Position numbers and translations under genes: made by a program
Shown here: positions 44,226-52,911 of the stretch, in pieces
Layout of the letters: each line of letters begins with the position of its first letter
Numbering within the stretch: the first letter of the stretch is position 1
The notes under the pieces: generated by a model
Seen by the model: only the letters and a program-made list of their open reading frames with translations
The model's database searches: none
Told to the model about the DNA's origin: nothing
NCBI RefSeq assembly: GCF_000807925.1
Contig: NZ_JRVC01000012.1
Span: forward strand, 94,711-158,710
Length of the DNA stretch: 64,000 bases
Reading direction: 5' to 3'
Source of the DNA: Novosphingobium subterraneum
GTDB taxonomy: Bacteria; Pseudomonadota; Alphaproteobacteria; Sphingomonadales; Sphingomonadaceae

Positions 44226-44633
44226 ATGGCCGCACTGCGTCTTCCACCGCTCGTGAGACTGGCCCTGCTCGTGCCGCTGACCCTGCTGCTTTCGGCATTC
44301 CACGGCTTCGTCGGCTGGCACAAGGTCTTCTCCTCCCGCGAGGAACTGATGCGCCATACGGCTTGGACCGTGCATCTGCCGGAATGGCTCGGACGCCTTG
44401 TCGGGATCACCGAGCTTGCGCTTACGCTCCTGCTGCTGCTGGCACTGTTCCGGCCGGGGTACAGCCGGATCGGCATGATGGCAGCATACGGATTCATCGC
44501 GCTCGAACTGGTCTCGACCGTAACCCATCAACTCGCGCAGGACGGCGCGTCGCTTGCCCAGAACCTGCTGTCCATCTTTATGACGGCGGTCGTCGCATGG
44601 TTGTTTGCGCAAAGGGCCGAGGCCGCTAGATAG
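44226..44633 (+). CDS. DoxX-like integral membrane protein
   Basis: 135 residues with four hydrophobic segments, starting with LVPLTLLLSAFHGFVGWHKVF and containing the small-residue/charged pattern GWHKVF, WLGRLVGITELAL and GFIALELVST of DoxX-like proteins. Upstream GGGGAGAGAA gives a good ribosome site. DoxX-related proteins are quinone-reductase or stress-associated membrane proteins, but the function here is unknown. Confidence 0.65.
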   Translation: MAALRLPPLVRLALLVPLTLLLSAFHGFVGWHKVFSSREELMRHTAWTVHLPEWLGRLVGITELALTLLLLLALFRPGYSRIGMMAAYGFIALELVSTVTHQLAQDGASLAQNLLSIFMTAVVAWLFAQRAEAAR

Positions 44634-44699
44634 CGACAAGATTCGCCGCCGGCACGGGCGGCCGTCCCTCCAGCGTCGGATATTGCCATCACAACTCGC

Positions 44700-45470
44700 C
44701 TGCGCATTGCCGCATCGCTCGATTATGCCATGTCCGCCGCCGCTCCGGTGCTGATGCAGATCGGCGTTGCGGCAGTGGCGGGACAGCGCCTGCTCGAGAC
44801 CAGTTGCATCACCACACCCGGCATAGCCCACACCGTCGCCGGGCACGATGGTCTGGGCGAGCGCCAATGGCTCGAACCCCGGACGCGGTTCGAGGTATCT
44901 TACAACGTCATCGTCGAGATCGACCGCCAGCCCCTGCCGCTGGCCAATCTTGCCGCCGACAGCCTCACTGCCCTGCCCGGCGAAGTGCTCGAATACCTGT
45001 TCCCCTCGCGCTACTGCCCGGTCGACACGATGCACGCCGCCGCGGTCGACATGTTCGGCCACTTGACTGGCGGTGCGGCGGTAGAGGCCGTGCGCGACTG
45101 GATCGCCACCCACCTCGCCTATGTCCCCGGTGCCAGCCACGGCGGCACCACCGCGCTTGACACCTTCCACGCCCGCGAAGGCGTCTGCCGCGACTACGCC
45201 CACCTCCTGATCGCGCTGGTGCGCAGCCTTGGCATCCCGGCCCGAATGGTCAGCGCCTACAGCCCCGACGTCACCCCCCAGGACTTCCACGCCCTCGCCC
45301 AGGTCTGGCTGGCGGGAGACTGGCACCTGGTGGACGCGACCGGCATGGCCGACCCCGCCACAACCGCCATCATCGGCGTAGGACGCGACGCTGCTGACAT
45401 CGCTTTCCTGACGATCTTCGGCGCCGCGACGCTGAATGCGCAGGTGGTAGAGGTGCGCTTGATGGACTAA
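44700..45470 (+). CDS. Transglutaminase-like cysteine-protease-fold protein; start probably non-AUG
   Basis: The core has the transglutaminase catalytic triad: Cys in AREGVCRDYAHLLIAL, His in DFHALAQVWL and Asp in HLVDATGM. As I recall them, sphingomonad relatives begin about ten residues before the first ATG (44730), and the codons directly upstream of it encode RIAASLDYAM in frame, matching the family start. The first in-frame initiator-like codons are CTG 44700 and ATT 44682; no ATG, GTG or TTG exists in that frame. I use 44700. Domain order: N-terminal beta domain (1-110), core (about 120-256). Cytoplasmic. Confidence 0.75.
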   Translation: MRIAASLDYAMSAAAPVLMQIGVAAVAGQRLLETSCITTPGIAHTVAGHDGLGERQWLEPRTRFEVSYNVIVEIDRQPLPLANLAADSLTALPGEVLEYLFPSRYCPVDTMHAAAVDMFGHLTGGAAVEAVRDWIATHLAYVPGASHGGTTALDTFHAREGVCRDYAHLLIALVRSLGIPARMVSAYSPDVTPQDFHALAQVWLAGDWHLVDATGMADPATTAIIGVGRDAADIAFLTIFGAATLNAQVVEVRLMD

Positions 45471-45655
45471 CGGGCAGTGTCGCAACCAGCGTGAACCCAC
45501 ACGCCACAATCACCCAAAGACCTCGTCTTCCCGTACTCGACAAGGGGCTTGGCTTCTCTTGAGTTTCCGGACTTCGATTTAGGGAATTATGCACGTGTCC
45601 CCTTAATTCACGTAATTGATAATTCGTAATTTGCAGTTTTTCGGGGCTATTAAAC
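45471..45655. other. AT-rich junction of the low-GC island
   Basis: Clear compositional change: the left side is GC-rich, from about 45560 the sequence becomes AT-rich (AATTCACGTAATTGATAATT). A GGGAATTATGCACGTGTCCCC segment (45592-45612 region) resembles palindromes often seen near REP-associated transposases, but no transposase is present. It probably marks the left edge of the acquired AIPR island. Confidence 0.45.
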
Positions 45656-45877
45656 TTATCTACCTTTTCGAATTTCCACGAATTCGGCAAGTCGAACTCC
45701 CTTTCGTAGTTCCGTCCCAAAAGACTTTCCAATTCCGGCGCGTTCTGCAAGATCCTGAAGGTTCACACCATTGAGTCGTTGTGCGTGCTGAATTCCGAAA
45801 AGATGAATGGTGACAACTTTGTCACCTTTGGGTGCGGCATCTACCACACGCCGCAATTTTTCAGCAATTTCGCTCAT
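45656..45877 (-). CDS. Small HTH-like protein
   Basis: 73 residues. N-terminal helix SEIAEKLRRVVDAAPKGDKVVTIHLFGIQHAQRL, then LQDLAERAGIGKSFGTELRKGVRLAEFV, which fits a helix-turn-helix-like fold. I recall such standalone proteins of about 70 residues with a SxGTEIRKGxxLAEYV end in many bacteria, usually in accessory regions. It lies 29 bases downstream of the AIPR gene in the same orientation and may be its regulator or partner; this is inference. Confidence 0.65.
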   Translation of the reverse strand: MSEIAEKLRRVVDAAPKGDKVVTIHLFGIQHAQRLNGVNLQDLAERAGIGKSFGTELRKGVRLAEFVEIRKGR

Positions 45878-45906
45878 ACAAAATACTCCTTCTATGCGCT
45901 CTACAC

Positions 45907-47673
45907 TTAATCAGCGGACCAACGATATTCGAAGGCTTCTTGAGGCAAAACGGCTGCGTCGTTCAGTTTCTTTTTGATTTCTGCTCCACCCGGCATGACG
46001 TTCAACATGTTGAAGTAGTTTCTCACAGCCATGTTTATGTTCGACAGGCAACCTTTCGTTTTGATCCAATTTTGCGGGCTGAAGACCCGGTTGGGTGGCT
46101 GTGTTTCATTCGCAGCCGCTTCAAGCGCCATATTCAACGCCGTTCCGCCAAGCCGCACAATTTCATCTACCATCCCAGCAGCTTCAGCGGCTTGCCAGGC
46201 ACGCGCCGGATTGGAAACGCGATCCGATTGGTTGCTAGAAATAGCGAAGCACATCGCAACAGCGTAGAGGTGATGATACGGTGCGTATGCCTTCATCGCC
46301 AACAAAGTCTCGTTCAAGCTTAGTGGGTTATCCGAAACCCAAGTGCGGCGAACCGCATGCATCCACCTGTTCAACGCCATGATGTTTTCAGGCGGGTAAT
46401 CCTTGTTTTTGAACAGCGTTTCAAAATATTTATCAAAAATCTTGGTTTCACCGTAGGACAGGTTCGGCCTTAGTGTCTGCCACGCAATCAACGTCTTCGC
46501 ATATTCGGATAGTTCTACAACTTCTATCTTGTTGCGATCTGCGGGAGCCGCTTCACCCCGCTTGGTGATGAAATAGCCAGTTGGGTATTTCAGTTCGAAA
46601 GCCTTTTTCAGCGCTAGAACACGCTTATCATTGCTGCGCAAATCGCGGGCCTTCACCGCGCTTTGCGAATTTGTATTGATGGAAATTTTGTCCGCCCGGT
46701 CCCGCTGTGGAATTTCGTAGAACCGAAACAGGATGAAGGCATCATCCACCTTCTTCACCGTTTCGCTGCACGACAATATCGTGTTTAGCGACTGACAGCC
46801 GTTCACGACGCTAAGCCCGTGCAGCGAAAGCGACTGGCTGGCTTCGTCATACGTCATCTTGTTGCAGAGTGCAGTCACGCCGTTGTGGAAAAAGAAGAAA
46901 TCACTGCGCTTGTCGCCAAGGATCGATTGGCGAATGCCCTTATTGACGGCGTTGCTGGTTCCGAGGCTTTGGCGCACGTTCTTTTGAAAAAGCGTGCCAT
47001 CCTTGATGCCGGGCAGTTTAATGCATTCCTTCAATGGTAGCGCCGCGACGACGACTGGCGTCCCCGCAACTTCGTGATACATGTGCTTCGTGCCGGACAG
47101 GTCCAGCTTGTAGTTCAGGCTGGGGTTGTCGGCCTCAATGGCGTATTCATAGCGTCGTTGCAGTTCGTCCGCATCGATGACGTGAATCGTTGCATCGAAC
47201 GATTCATTCTCGCTCAGTTTCGCCAGTTCCTCTTGGAACGCAGCCAAGTCCGCTTGAGCGGCTGGCGTGAGTAAACCCGTAGTTAACAGTTCGAACGAAA
47301 CTTCATAATCGTCTTCAAGTGCTGTTGCCAGTTCCGACAGCTTCGCTTTCAGCTTGCTGTTCGCCACGTTTTGTAGCCGTGCCAAATCTTTGATTTGAAT
47401 CCAAGATGACAGCACTTCACGTAAGGGCTCGCCATCAACGTTGCCATTCCCGATAAACTTGCCTTGGATGATTCGAACAACGGATTTGTCGTCATCGACG
47501 ATGATAGCATCAATCTGCTTGTCATCCGCGCCATCGGTTATGTCCGCCTTCGTCTCGTTCATATCACGGAACAGGACATTGCGTAGATACCAAGCCACGA
47601 AGCGCTGGCCATCGTTTGGGAAGTTCTGTTGAAAATAGTCGCTGGCAACTTGCTGCTTGATTAGATTGAACAC
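45907..47673 (-). CDS. AIPR-family abortive-infection/phage-resistance protein
   Basis: 588 residues from GTG 47673 with GGGGGAA upstream. The AIPR core is marked by FFFFHNGVTALCNKM and LSVVNGCQSLNTI, followed by DRADKISINTNSQSAVKARDLRSND. The N-terminal part (residues about 30-120) looks like a PD-(D/E)XK nuclease: DKQIDAIIVDDDKSVVRIIQGKF, an Asp...QxK pattern as in Mrr-like enzymes. AIPR proteins are linked to abortive infection and sit in defence loci. Composition is far lower in GC than the flanks, so acquired. No methylase or helicase partner is beside it; the HTH gene follows. Confidence 0.85.
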   Translation of the reverse strand: MFNLIKQQVASDYFQQNFPNDGQRFVAWYLRNVLFRDMNETKADITDGADDKQIDAIIVDDDKSVVRIIQGKFIGNGNVDGEPLREVLSSWIQIKDLARLQNVANSKLKAKLSELATALEDDYEVSFELLTTGLLTPAAQADLAAFQEELAKLSENESFDATIHVIDADELQRRYEYAIEADNPSLNYKLDLSGTKHMYHEVAGTPVVVAALPLKECIKLPGIKDGTLFQKNVRQSLGTSNAVNKGIRQSILGDKRSDFFFFHNGVTALCNKMTYDEASQSLSLHGLSVVNGCQSLNTILSCSETVKKVDDAFILFRFYEIPQRDRADKISINTNSQSAVKARDLRSNDKRVLALKKAFELKYPTGYFITKRGEAAPADRNKIEVVELSEYAKTLIAWQTLRPNLSYGETKIFDKYFETLFKNKDYPPENIMALNRWMHAVRRTWVSDNPLSLNETLLAMKAYAPYHHLYAVAMCFAISSNQSDRVSNPARAWQAAEAAGMVDEIVRLGGTALNMALEAAANETQPPNRVFSPQNWIKTKGCLSNINMAVRNYFNMLNVMPGGAEIKKKLNDAAVLPQEAFEYRWSAD

Positions 47674-47700
47674 GGTATTCCCCCACGGGCCACTGTCGCC

Positions 47701-47783
47701 AGTGTCACATTGAACGTGCCAGCGCTTAAGTGCAATCCGTAACGCGCGGGCGCTTCGGCTCAATTACAGGTTACGGTGACACT
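47701..47783 (-). promoter_or_regulatory. Split inverted repeats before the AIPR gene
   Basis: The contiguous GTTACGGTGACACT (47770-47783) finds its complement in two separated blocks: AGTGTCAC (47701-47708) and CCGTAAC (47738-47744). This puts an 8-bp and a 7-bp perfect arm upstream of the AIPR start, possible repressor sites for tight control of a toxic gene. The small HTH protein downstream is a candidate binder. Confidence 0.4.
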
Positions 47784-47808
47784 TTACTAAATACACTTAT
47801 CTATTCCC

Positions 47809-49896
47809 TCAAATCCGCTCCGCCTGCGCCACCGCCTCACTCGCCCGCAACGCTGAGATAATCCGCGTCAAATGCGCCAGGTCCCGCACCTCCAGATCCA
47901 CCTCATAGGTGTGAAACGGGTTCTCCCGCTGCGTCATCTCGAGATTGACCACGTTGGCGTGGTTCTTGGCGAAGATGCCGGCCATTTCGGCCAGGGTGCC
48001 GGGGCGATTGTAGAGTTCCGCACGCAGCCGCCCGATCGCGCCGTCGGTGCGGGCGTCCCATGACAGGTCGATCCAGTCGGCATCGACGCCGTCTGCCAGC
48101 TTCATGCAGTCGATCGCGTGGACTTCCACCCCCTTGCCGGGGCGGCGCAGGCCGACGATGCGGTCGCCTGGCACCGGGTGGCAGCAGTCGGCCAGCTTGA
48201 AGGCCATGCCCGGCGTAAGGCCCCGCACCGCAATAGCGCGCTTCTGGCTGGGCCAGTTCTCTTCGGGAATGTTGGCAGCGCTTCCGGGCACCAGCGCTTC
48301 CATCACCTGCCGGTCGTCCAGCTTGGCCGAGCCGATGGCGAACATGAAGTCTTCCTCGCCCGCCAGCTTCAACCGCTTGAGCGCATCGTTCAGCGCCTTC
48401 TTGCCGATCTTGGTCGGCAGCCGCTCGACGATCTCCTCGTAGAGCTTGCGCCCGATCGCGGCGACTTCGGCGCGCTCCTTCTGGCGGACGAAACGGCGGA
48501 TCGCGGCCCGCGCCTTGCCGGTGACGACAAAGCCCAGCCACGATAACTGCGGCTCTGACGTCCGGCTCTTGATGATCTCCACCACGTCGCCGTTGCCGAG
48601 CGGCGTGCGCAGCGGCACGTGCCGACCGTTGATCTTCGCCCCCACCGCCTGCGCGCCGAGCTTGGTATGGACGGCGAAGGCAAAGTCGATCGGCGTCGCC
48701 CCCTTGGGCAACTGGAACAGCGCCCCCTTCGGCGTGAAGGCAAAGATGCGATCCTGGTAGATCGCCATCTTGGTGTTCTCGAGCAGTTCCTCGGCGTCGT
48801 GGCTGGATTCGAGGATTTCGATCAGGTCGCGCAGCCAGCCCACCTGCCCATCGGGCGTGCCGCCCTGCTTGTAGGCCCAATGCGCGGCAAGGCCGAACTC
48901 GTTGCGCTCGTGCATCTCGTGCGTCTTGATCTGCACTTCCACGCGCATCGCGTTGGAATAGATCAGCGCCGTGTGCAGCGAACGATAGCCGTTCATCTTC
49001 GGCGTCGAGATGTAGTCCTTGAACCGCCCCGGGATCATCTGCCATTCGCGGTGCAGGATGCCCAGCGCCTTGTAGCAGTCGTCCTCGTTGTCGGTCAGGA
49101 CGCGGAAGGCCATGATGTCGGTGATCTGCTCGAACGACACGTGCCGCTCGGCCATCTTGCGCCAGATCGAATAGGGGTGCTTCTCACGCCCCGAAACCTC
49201 GACGCGCAGGCCCGCCTCGGCCAGTGCCTGCTTGATCTCCAGCGCGATGGCATCGACCTGGGCGCCTTCCTCGCTGCGGATCGCCGCCAGCCTGCCGGTG
49301 ATCGTGGCATAGGCTTCGGGCTCAAGCTGCTCGAAAGCCAGCAGCTGCATCTCGCGCATGTATTCGTACATGCCCACCCGCTCGGCCAGCGGGGCATAGA
49401 TATCCATGGTCTCGCGCGCGATGCGCCGCCGTTTTTCCTCGCTCTTGATGTAGTGGAGCGTGCGCATGTTGTGCATGCGGTCAGCCAGCTTCACCAGCAG
49501 GACGCGCAAGTCCTCGCTCATCGCCAGCAGGAACTTGCGCAGGTTCTCTGCAGCGCGCTCGCTCTCGCTCATCGTCTCGATCTTCGAGAGCTTGGTCACG
49601 CCATCGACCAGCCGCGCCACGTCCGGCCCGAACAGGCGCTCGATCTCGTCCACGGTGGCAAGCGTATCCTCCACCGTATCGTGGAGCAGCGCAGTGATGA
49701 TCGTGTCCTGATCGAGCTTGAGCTCGGTCATCAGGCCGGCCACCTCCACGGGATGCGAGAAGTACGGGTCCCCGCTCGCCCGCTTCTGGGTGCCGTGCTT
49801 CTGCACGGTATAGACATAGGCACGGTTGAGCATCGCCTCGTCCGCATCGGGATCATAGGCAAGCACACGTTCGACAAGTTCGTACTGGCGGAGCAT
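47809..49896 (-). CDS. Bifunctional (p)ppGpp synthetase/hydrolase (RSH)
   Basis: 695 residues from ATG 49896 (AGGG six bases upstream; an ATG seven codons earlier is possible). HD hydrolase domain with His48 (FSHPVEVAGL) and His72-Asp73 (LLHDTVED); synthetase domain with GREKHPYSIWRKM and KDYISTPKMNGYRSLHT; TGS domain (AIYQDRIFAFTPKGALFQLPKGATPIDFAFAVHT); C-terminal ACT domain. Controls the stringent response. Single long RSH is the normal situation in alphaproteobacteria; often called relA or spoT. Confidence 0.96.
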   Translation of the reverse strand: MLRQYELVERVLAYDPDADEAMLNRAYVYTVQKHGTQKRASGDPYFSHPVEVAGLMTELKLDQDTIITALLHDTVEDTLATVDEIERLFGPDVARLVDGVTKLSKIETMSESERAAENLRKFLLAMSEDLRVLLVKLADRMHNMRTLHYIKSEEKRRRIARETMDIYAPLAERVGMYEYMREMQLLAFEQLEPEAYATITGRLAAIRSEEGAQVDAIALEIKQALAEAGLRVEVSGREKHPYSIWRKMAERHVSFEQITDIMAFRVLTDNEDDCYKALGILHREWQMIPGRFKDYISTPKMNGYRSLHTALIYSNAMRVEVQIKTHEMHERNEFGLAAHWAYKQGGTPDGQVGWLRDLIEILESSHDAEELLENTKMAIYQDRIFAFTPKGALFQLPKGATPIDFAFAVHTKLGAQAVGAKINGRHVPLRTPLGNGDVVEIIKSRTSEPQLSWLGFVVTGKARAAIRRFVRQKERAEVAAIGRKLYEEIVERLPTKIGKKALNDALKRLKLAGEEDFMFAIGSAKLDDRQVMEALVPGSAANIPEENWPSQKRAIAVRGLTPGMAFKLADCCHPVPGDRIVGLRRPGKGVEVHAIDCMKLADGVDADWIDLSWDARTDGAIGRLRAELYNRPGTLAEMAGIFAKNHANVVNLEMTQRENPFHTYEVDLEVRDLAHLTRIISALRASEAVAQAERI

Positions 49897-49970
49897 CTGT
49901 GCCCTAAATGGCGGCATCGGAGCGGTTCCCGCAAGGGGGAAAGCCGCATGAATGCAATCGTATTGGTCGA

Positions 49971-50594
49971 TCAGCCGATGATCGGCTCGGTTCCGGCACT
50001 TTCCCGCAACAGTCCTGCGACGCGGGGGTCAGGAAAGATTTCGACGTGCCGTGCATAGGGCGCAAAGCCCTGTCCCATGTAGAACCCCAGGGCGCGTGGA
50101 TCGTCGAGCGTGCAGGTGTGTACCCACACCCGCTCAACGCCGGGCACCCAGGCCATCTGCAGCGCCCGCCGCATCAACCACTTGCCAAGGCCCTTGCCGG
50201 TCGCCCCGGGGATCAGTCCGAAGAACGCTATCTCGCACGTCCCGGCCGCACGGAAGTCCAGCTCCAGCATGCCGACCTCGACCCGCGCCCTGTCCACCAC
50301 GGCATGGACCTGCACCTGCGGATCGTGAATGATCGCCGCCAGTTCCGCGTCCGACATGGCCAGCCGCGACCACCACAGCCAGGGCTCACCCACGCGACGA
50401 TAGAGCAGCCGGTATTTCTCGGGCGCGCAGTCCTTCCAGCGCACCAGTTGCACCGGAACGTCGCCTTCGGGCACCAGCCGACGCAAGCCCGCCGGCGGCT
50501 GGCGCATTTCGAGCGAGGTCACGACGCAAGCCAGATCGCCCGGCGCAACGTTGTGGAACCCACGGGGCAGCGCCGGGCCTTCCGCCTCGATCAC
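49971..50594 (-). CDS. GNAT-family N-acetyltransferase
   Basis: 207 residues. GNAT core: IAFFGLIPGATGKGLGKWLMRRAL gives the acetyl-CoA pyrophosphate loop, followed by VWVHTCTLDDPRALGFYMGQGFAPY, the C-terminal motif. The about 60 residues before it are family-specific. Begins one base after the hemF stop, so it is co-transcribed with hemF. Substrate unknown; may be unrelated to haem. Confidence 0.87.
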   Translation of the reverse strand: MIEAEGPALPRGFHNVAPGDLACVVTSLEMRQPPAGLRRLVPEGDVPVQLVRWKDCAPEKYRLLYRRVGEPWLWWSRLAMSDAELAAIIHDPQVQVHAVVDRARVEVGMLELDFRAAGTCEIAFFGLIPGATGKGLGKWLMRRALQMAWVPGVERVWVHTCTLDDPRALGFYMGQGFAPYARHVEIFPDPRVAGLLRESAGTEPIIG

Positions 50595-50595
50595 G

Positions 50596-51459
50596 TCAGC
50601 TCCAGACGGCTTCCGGTGGCAGGCTCATCAGGATGGCATCGATGTTCCCGCCGGTCTTGAGACCGAACAGCGTACCCCTGTCCCACACCAGATTGAACTC
50701 GGCATAGCGACCGCGATATTCGAGCTGGGTCAGCTTCTCTGCCGGCGAGTAGTCCATTCCCATCCGCTTCCTCACCAGACGCGGGAAGACGTTGATGAAA
50801 GCCTCGCCCACATCGCGCGTGAAGGCGAAGTTGGCTTCGAATGCGGCATCGTCAGCACATTCGAGGTGGTCGTAGAAAATGCCCCCAACGCCGCGATGGA
50901 CCTTCCGGTGCGGAATCCAGAAGTAGTCATCCGCCCACCTCTTGAACTTCGGGTAGTATTCCGGATCGTGCTTGTCGCAGGCCGCCTTGTACTCGGCGTG
51001 GAACTCGGCCGTGTCTTCCTCATAGGGGATCGGCGGGTTGAGATCGCCGCCACCGCCGAACCACGCCTTGCTGGTCGTCAGGAAGCGCGTGTTCATGTGG
51101 ACCGCCGGCACGTGCGGATTGCGCATGTGCGCCACCAGGCTGATCCCCGTCGCAGTGAAGCCCGGCGCCTCTGCGCTCGCCCCATTGACCGATCCGGCGA
51201 AGTCCTTCGAGAACTCGCCCTGCACAGTCGAGACGTTGACGCCGACCTTCTCGAACACCTTGCCCTTCATCAGGCCCTGCACACCGCCGCCGCCGTTTTC
51301 GACAGCTTCGCCGTCATGCTCCCGGTTCCACGGCGTATAGGCAAACGACGCATCCGACCCCGCTTCGCGCTCGATCGCCTCGAACTCCGCGCAGATCCGG
51401 TCACGCAAGCTCTCGAACCAGGCGCGAGCGCGGGTAGTGTGGGTCGTCCAGTCGGTCAT
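50596..51459 (-). CDS. hemF: Oxygen-dependent coproporphyrinogen III oxidase
   Basis: 287 residues from ATG 51459 with GGGGGAA upstream. Converts coproporphyrinogen III to protoporphyrinogen IX using O2. Family signatures: WFGGGGDLNPPIPYEEDT, KRWADDYFWIPHRKVHRGVGGIFYDHLE, RKRMGMDYSPAEKLTQLEYRGRYAEFNLVWDRGTLFGLKTGGNIDAILMSLPP. Catalytic Asp/Arg residues lie in these blocks. Divergent from pdeM, co-transcribed with the GNAT gene. Confidence 0.97.
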   Translation of the reverse strand: MTDWTTHTTRARAWFESLRDRICAEFEAIEREAGSDASFAYTPWNREHDGEAVENGGGGVQGLMKGKVFEKVGVNVSTVQGEFSKDFAGSVNGASAEAPGFTATGISLVAHMRNPHVPAVHMNTRFLTTSKAWFGGGGDLNPPIPYEEDTAEFHAEYKAACDKHDPEYYPKFKRWADDYFWIPHRKVHRGVGGIFYDHLECADDAAFEANFAFTRDVGEAFINVFPRLVRKRMGMDYSPAEKLTQLEYRGRYAEFNLVWDRGTLFGLKTGGNIDAILMSLPPEAVWS

Positions 51460-51523
51460 GCATTCCCCCAAAGGTCTGTCATGGCGACTTGCCAAGGGAA
51501 TCGCGATCCGGCAAGGGAAAGCC

Positions 51524-52213
51524 ATGGTTCCCTTTTCGTTCGCACCTTTTCAGTTCATGGGGCAGGAATTCCGCCTCGGTGCATCCCGCGCGCTTTATTG
51601 GGTGGAAGAAAATGCGCTGCTGGTGGCTGACCTTCACCTCGAAAAGGCCAGCTTCTTCGCGCGCCACGGCCAGATGCTCCCCCCGTATGACAGTCGCGCC
51701 ACTCTCGAACGGATTGCCGAGGCCCTGCGCGAGACCGGCGCCCGCCGCGTCTTCTGCCTGGGCGACTCGTTCCACGATGCCGCCGCCGTCGCTCGAATGG
51801 AGCCTTACGCCGCTGGCATGCTTGATGCCCTCACCCGCGCGAAAGACTGGGTCTGGATCACCGGAAACCACGACGAAGACGCATCTGCCCCCGGCGGCAC
51901 ATTGGTTGACGAGCTGGCCGTTCGCGGTCTCACCCTGCGCCACATCGCCCGCAAAGGCACCGGCGAAGCCGAAGTCTCAGGGCACTTCCACCCCAAGCTG
52001 CGCGTCTCGATCCGCGGTCGCACCATTGCCCGCCCCTGTGCCGTCGCGAGCGAGAACCGCCTGATTCTTCCCGCTTTCGGCGCTTTGACCGGAGGCATGG
52101 ACGCAGGCGACCCGGCAATTCTGGCGGCATTGCAGCCCGCCCGCTCGATCGATGCGATCGTCCCTGCCGGGGCAAAGCTGGCCCGCTTCAATCTCTGGCG
52201 CGCTGCAGCCTGA
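51524..52213 (+). CDS. pdeM: PdeM-like ligase-associated DNA damage response endonuclease
   Basis: 229 residues from ATG 51524 with AAGGGA upstream. Calcineurin-like metallophosphoesterase: VADLHLEKASFFARHG (DxH), LGDSFHD (GDxxHD), TGNHDE (GNHD/E) and SGHFHPK (GHxH). This combination is typical of PdeM, normally encoded beside DNA ligase LigD/Lhr helicase genes. Those are absent nearby, so its damage-response role must be with distant partners. Monocistronic in appearance. Confidence 0.86.
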   Translation: MVPFSFAPFQFMGQEFRLGASRALYWVEENALLVADLHLEKASFFARHGQMLPPYDSRATLERIAEALRETGARRVFCLGDSFHDAAAVARMEPYAAGMLDALTRAKDWVWITGNHDEDASAPGGTLVDELAVRGLTLRHIARKGTGEAEVSGHFHPKLRVSIRGRTIARPCAVASENRLILPAFGALTGGMDAGDPAILAALQPARSIDAIVPAGAKLARFNLWRAAA

Positions 52214-52325
52214 AAGCAACATGCTTTCGCGAAACCCGTCGGCTTTAGAACCAAGGGCAAAACCGCCCTTTATCTGTGCGCGCATTGTGATATGAGCGCG
52301 CGGAACCATATTGGGCAAAAACTGC

Positions 52326-52341
52326 AGGAGAAAGCACTATA
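52326..52341 (+). promoter_or_regulatory. Ribosome site and AUA start codon of infC
   Basis: AGGAG (52326-52330) is followed eight bases later by ATA (52339-52341), ideal spacing. The first ATG in the same frame (52360) is 29 bases away from AGGAG, and no closer Shine-Dalgarno exists. Confidence 0.75.
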
Positions 52342-52881
52342 GCTCCCCCACCGCGGCGCATGATGGCGCCCCCCGTCAAGAGCGGGCCTCGCTACAACCA
52401 AATGATCAACGTGCCCAAGGTGCGCGTGATCGACGAGAACGGCGAGAACCTGGGTGTGATGTACACCCGTGAAGCGATCGAACAGGCCGCCGAAGTCGGC
52501 CTCGACCTCGTTGAAGTTTCCCCGAATGCGGATCCGCCGGTCTGCAAGTTCCTCGACGTGGGCAAGTTCCGCTACGAGGCGCAGAAGAAGGCCAACCTCG
52601 CGCGCAAGAGCCAGAAGACGCAGGAGATCAAGGAGATCAAGATGCGTCCGAACATCGATGACCACGATTACGACACGAAGATGCGTAACGTCGTGAAGTT
52701 CATCGGTGAAGGCGACAAGGTGAAGATCACGCTGCGCTTCCGCGGCCGTGAGCTTTCGCACCAGCAGCTCGGCATGAACCTCCTGCGCAAGGTGCAGGAC
52801 GATGTGGCTGAAATCGCCAAGATCGAAGCCTTCCCCCGCATGGAAGGCCGCCAGATGCTGATGGTCCTCGCGCCGAAGTAG
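52339..52881 (+). CDS. infC: Translation initiation factor IF-3
   Basis: 180 residues from ATA 52339 (173 from ATG 52360). N-domain [23 protein letters not shown], linker [40 protein letters not shown]-domain [28 protein letters not shown]-3 prevents subunit association and rejects non-AUG starts. A rare start codon on its own gene gives self-repression: too much IF-3 lowers its translation, as for E. coli infC with AUU. No thrS upstream or rpmI/rplT downstream is present here. Confidence 0.95.
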   Translation: MAPPPRRMMAPPVKSGPRYNQMINVPKVRVIDENGENLGVMYTREAIEQAAEVGLDLVEVSPNADPPVCKFLDVGKFRYEAQKKANLARKSQKTQEIKEIKMRPNIDDHDYDTKMRNVVKFIGEGDKVKITLRFRGRELSHQQLGMNLLRKVQDDVAEIAKIEAFPRMEGRQMLMVLAPK

Positions 52882-52911
52882 GCCCGAGACCGCGCTTATG
52901 CAAACCGCAAG

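Noticed and set aside
45588..45615. Insertion sequence or transposase at the left edge of the AIPR island
   Set aside because: Only a palindrome-like GGGGACAC...AATTCCC block is present; no transposase frame or terminal repeats could be identified.
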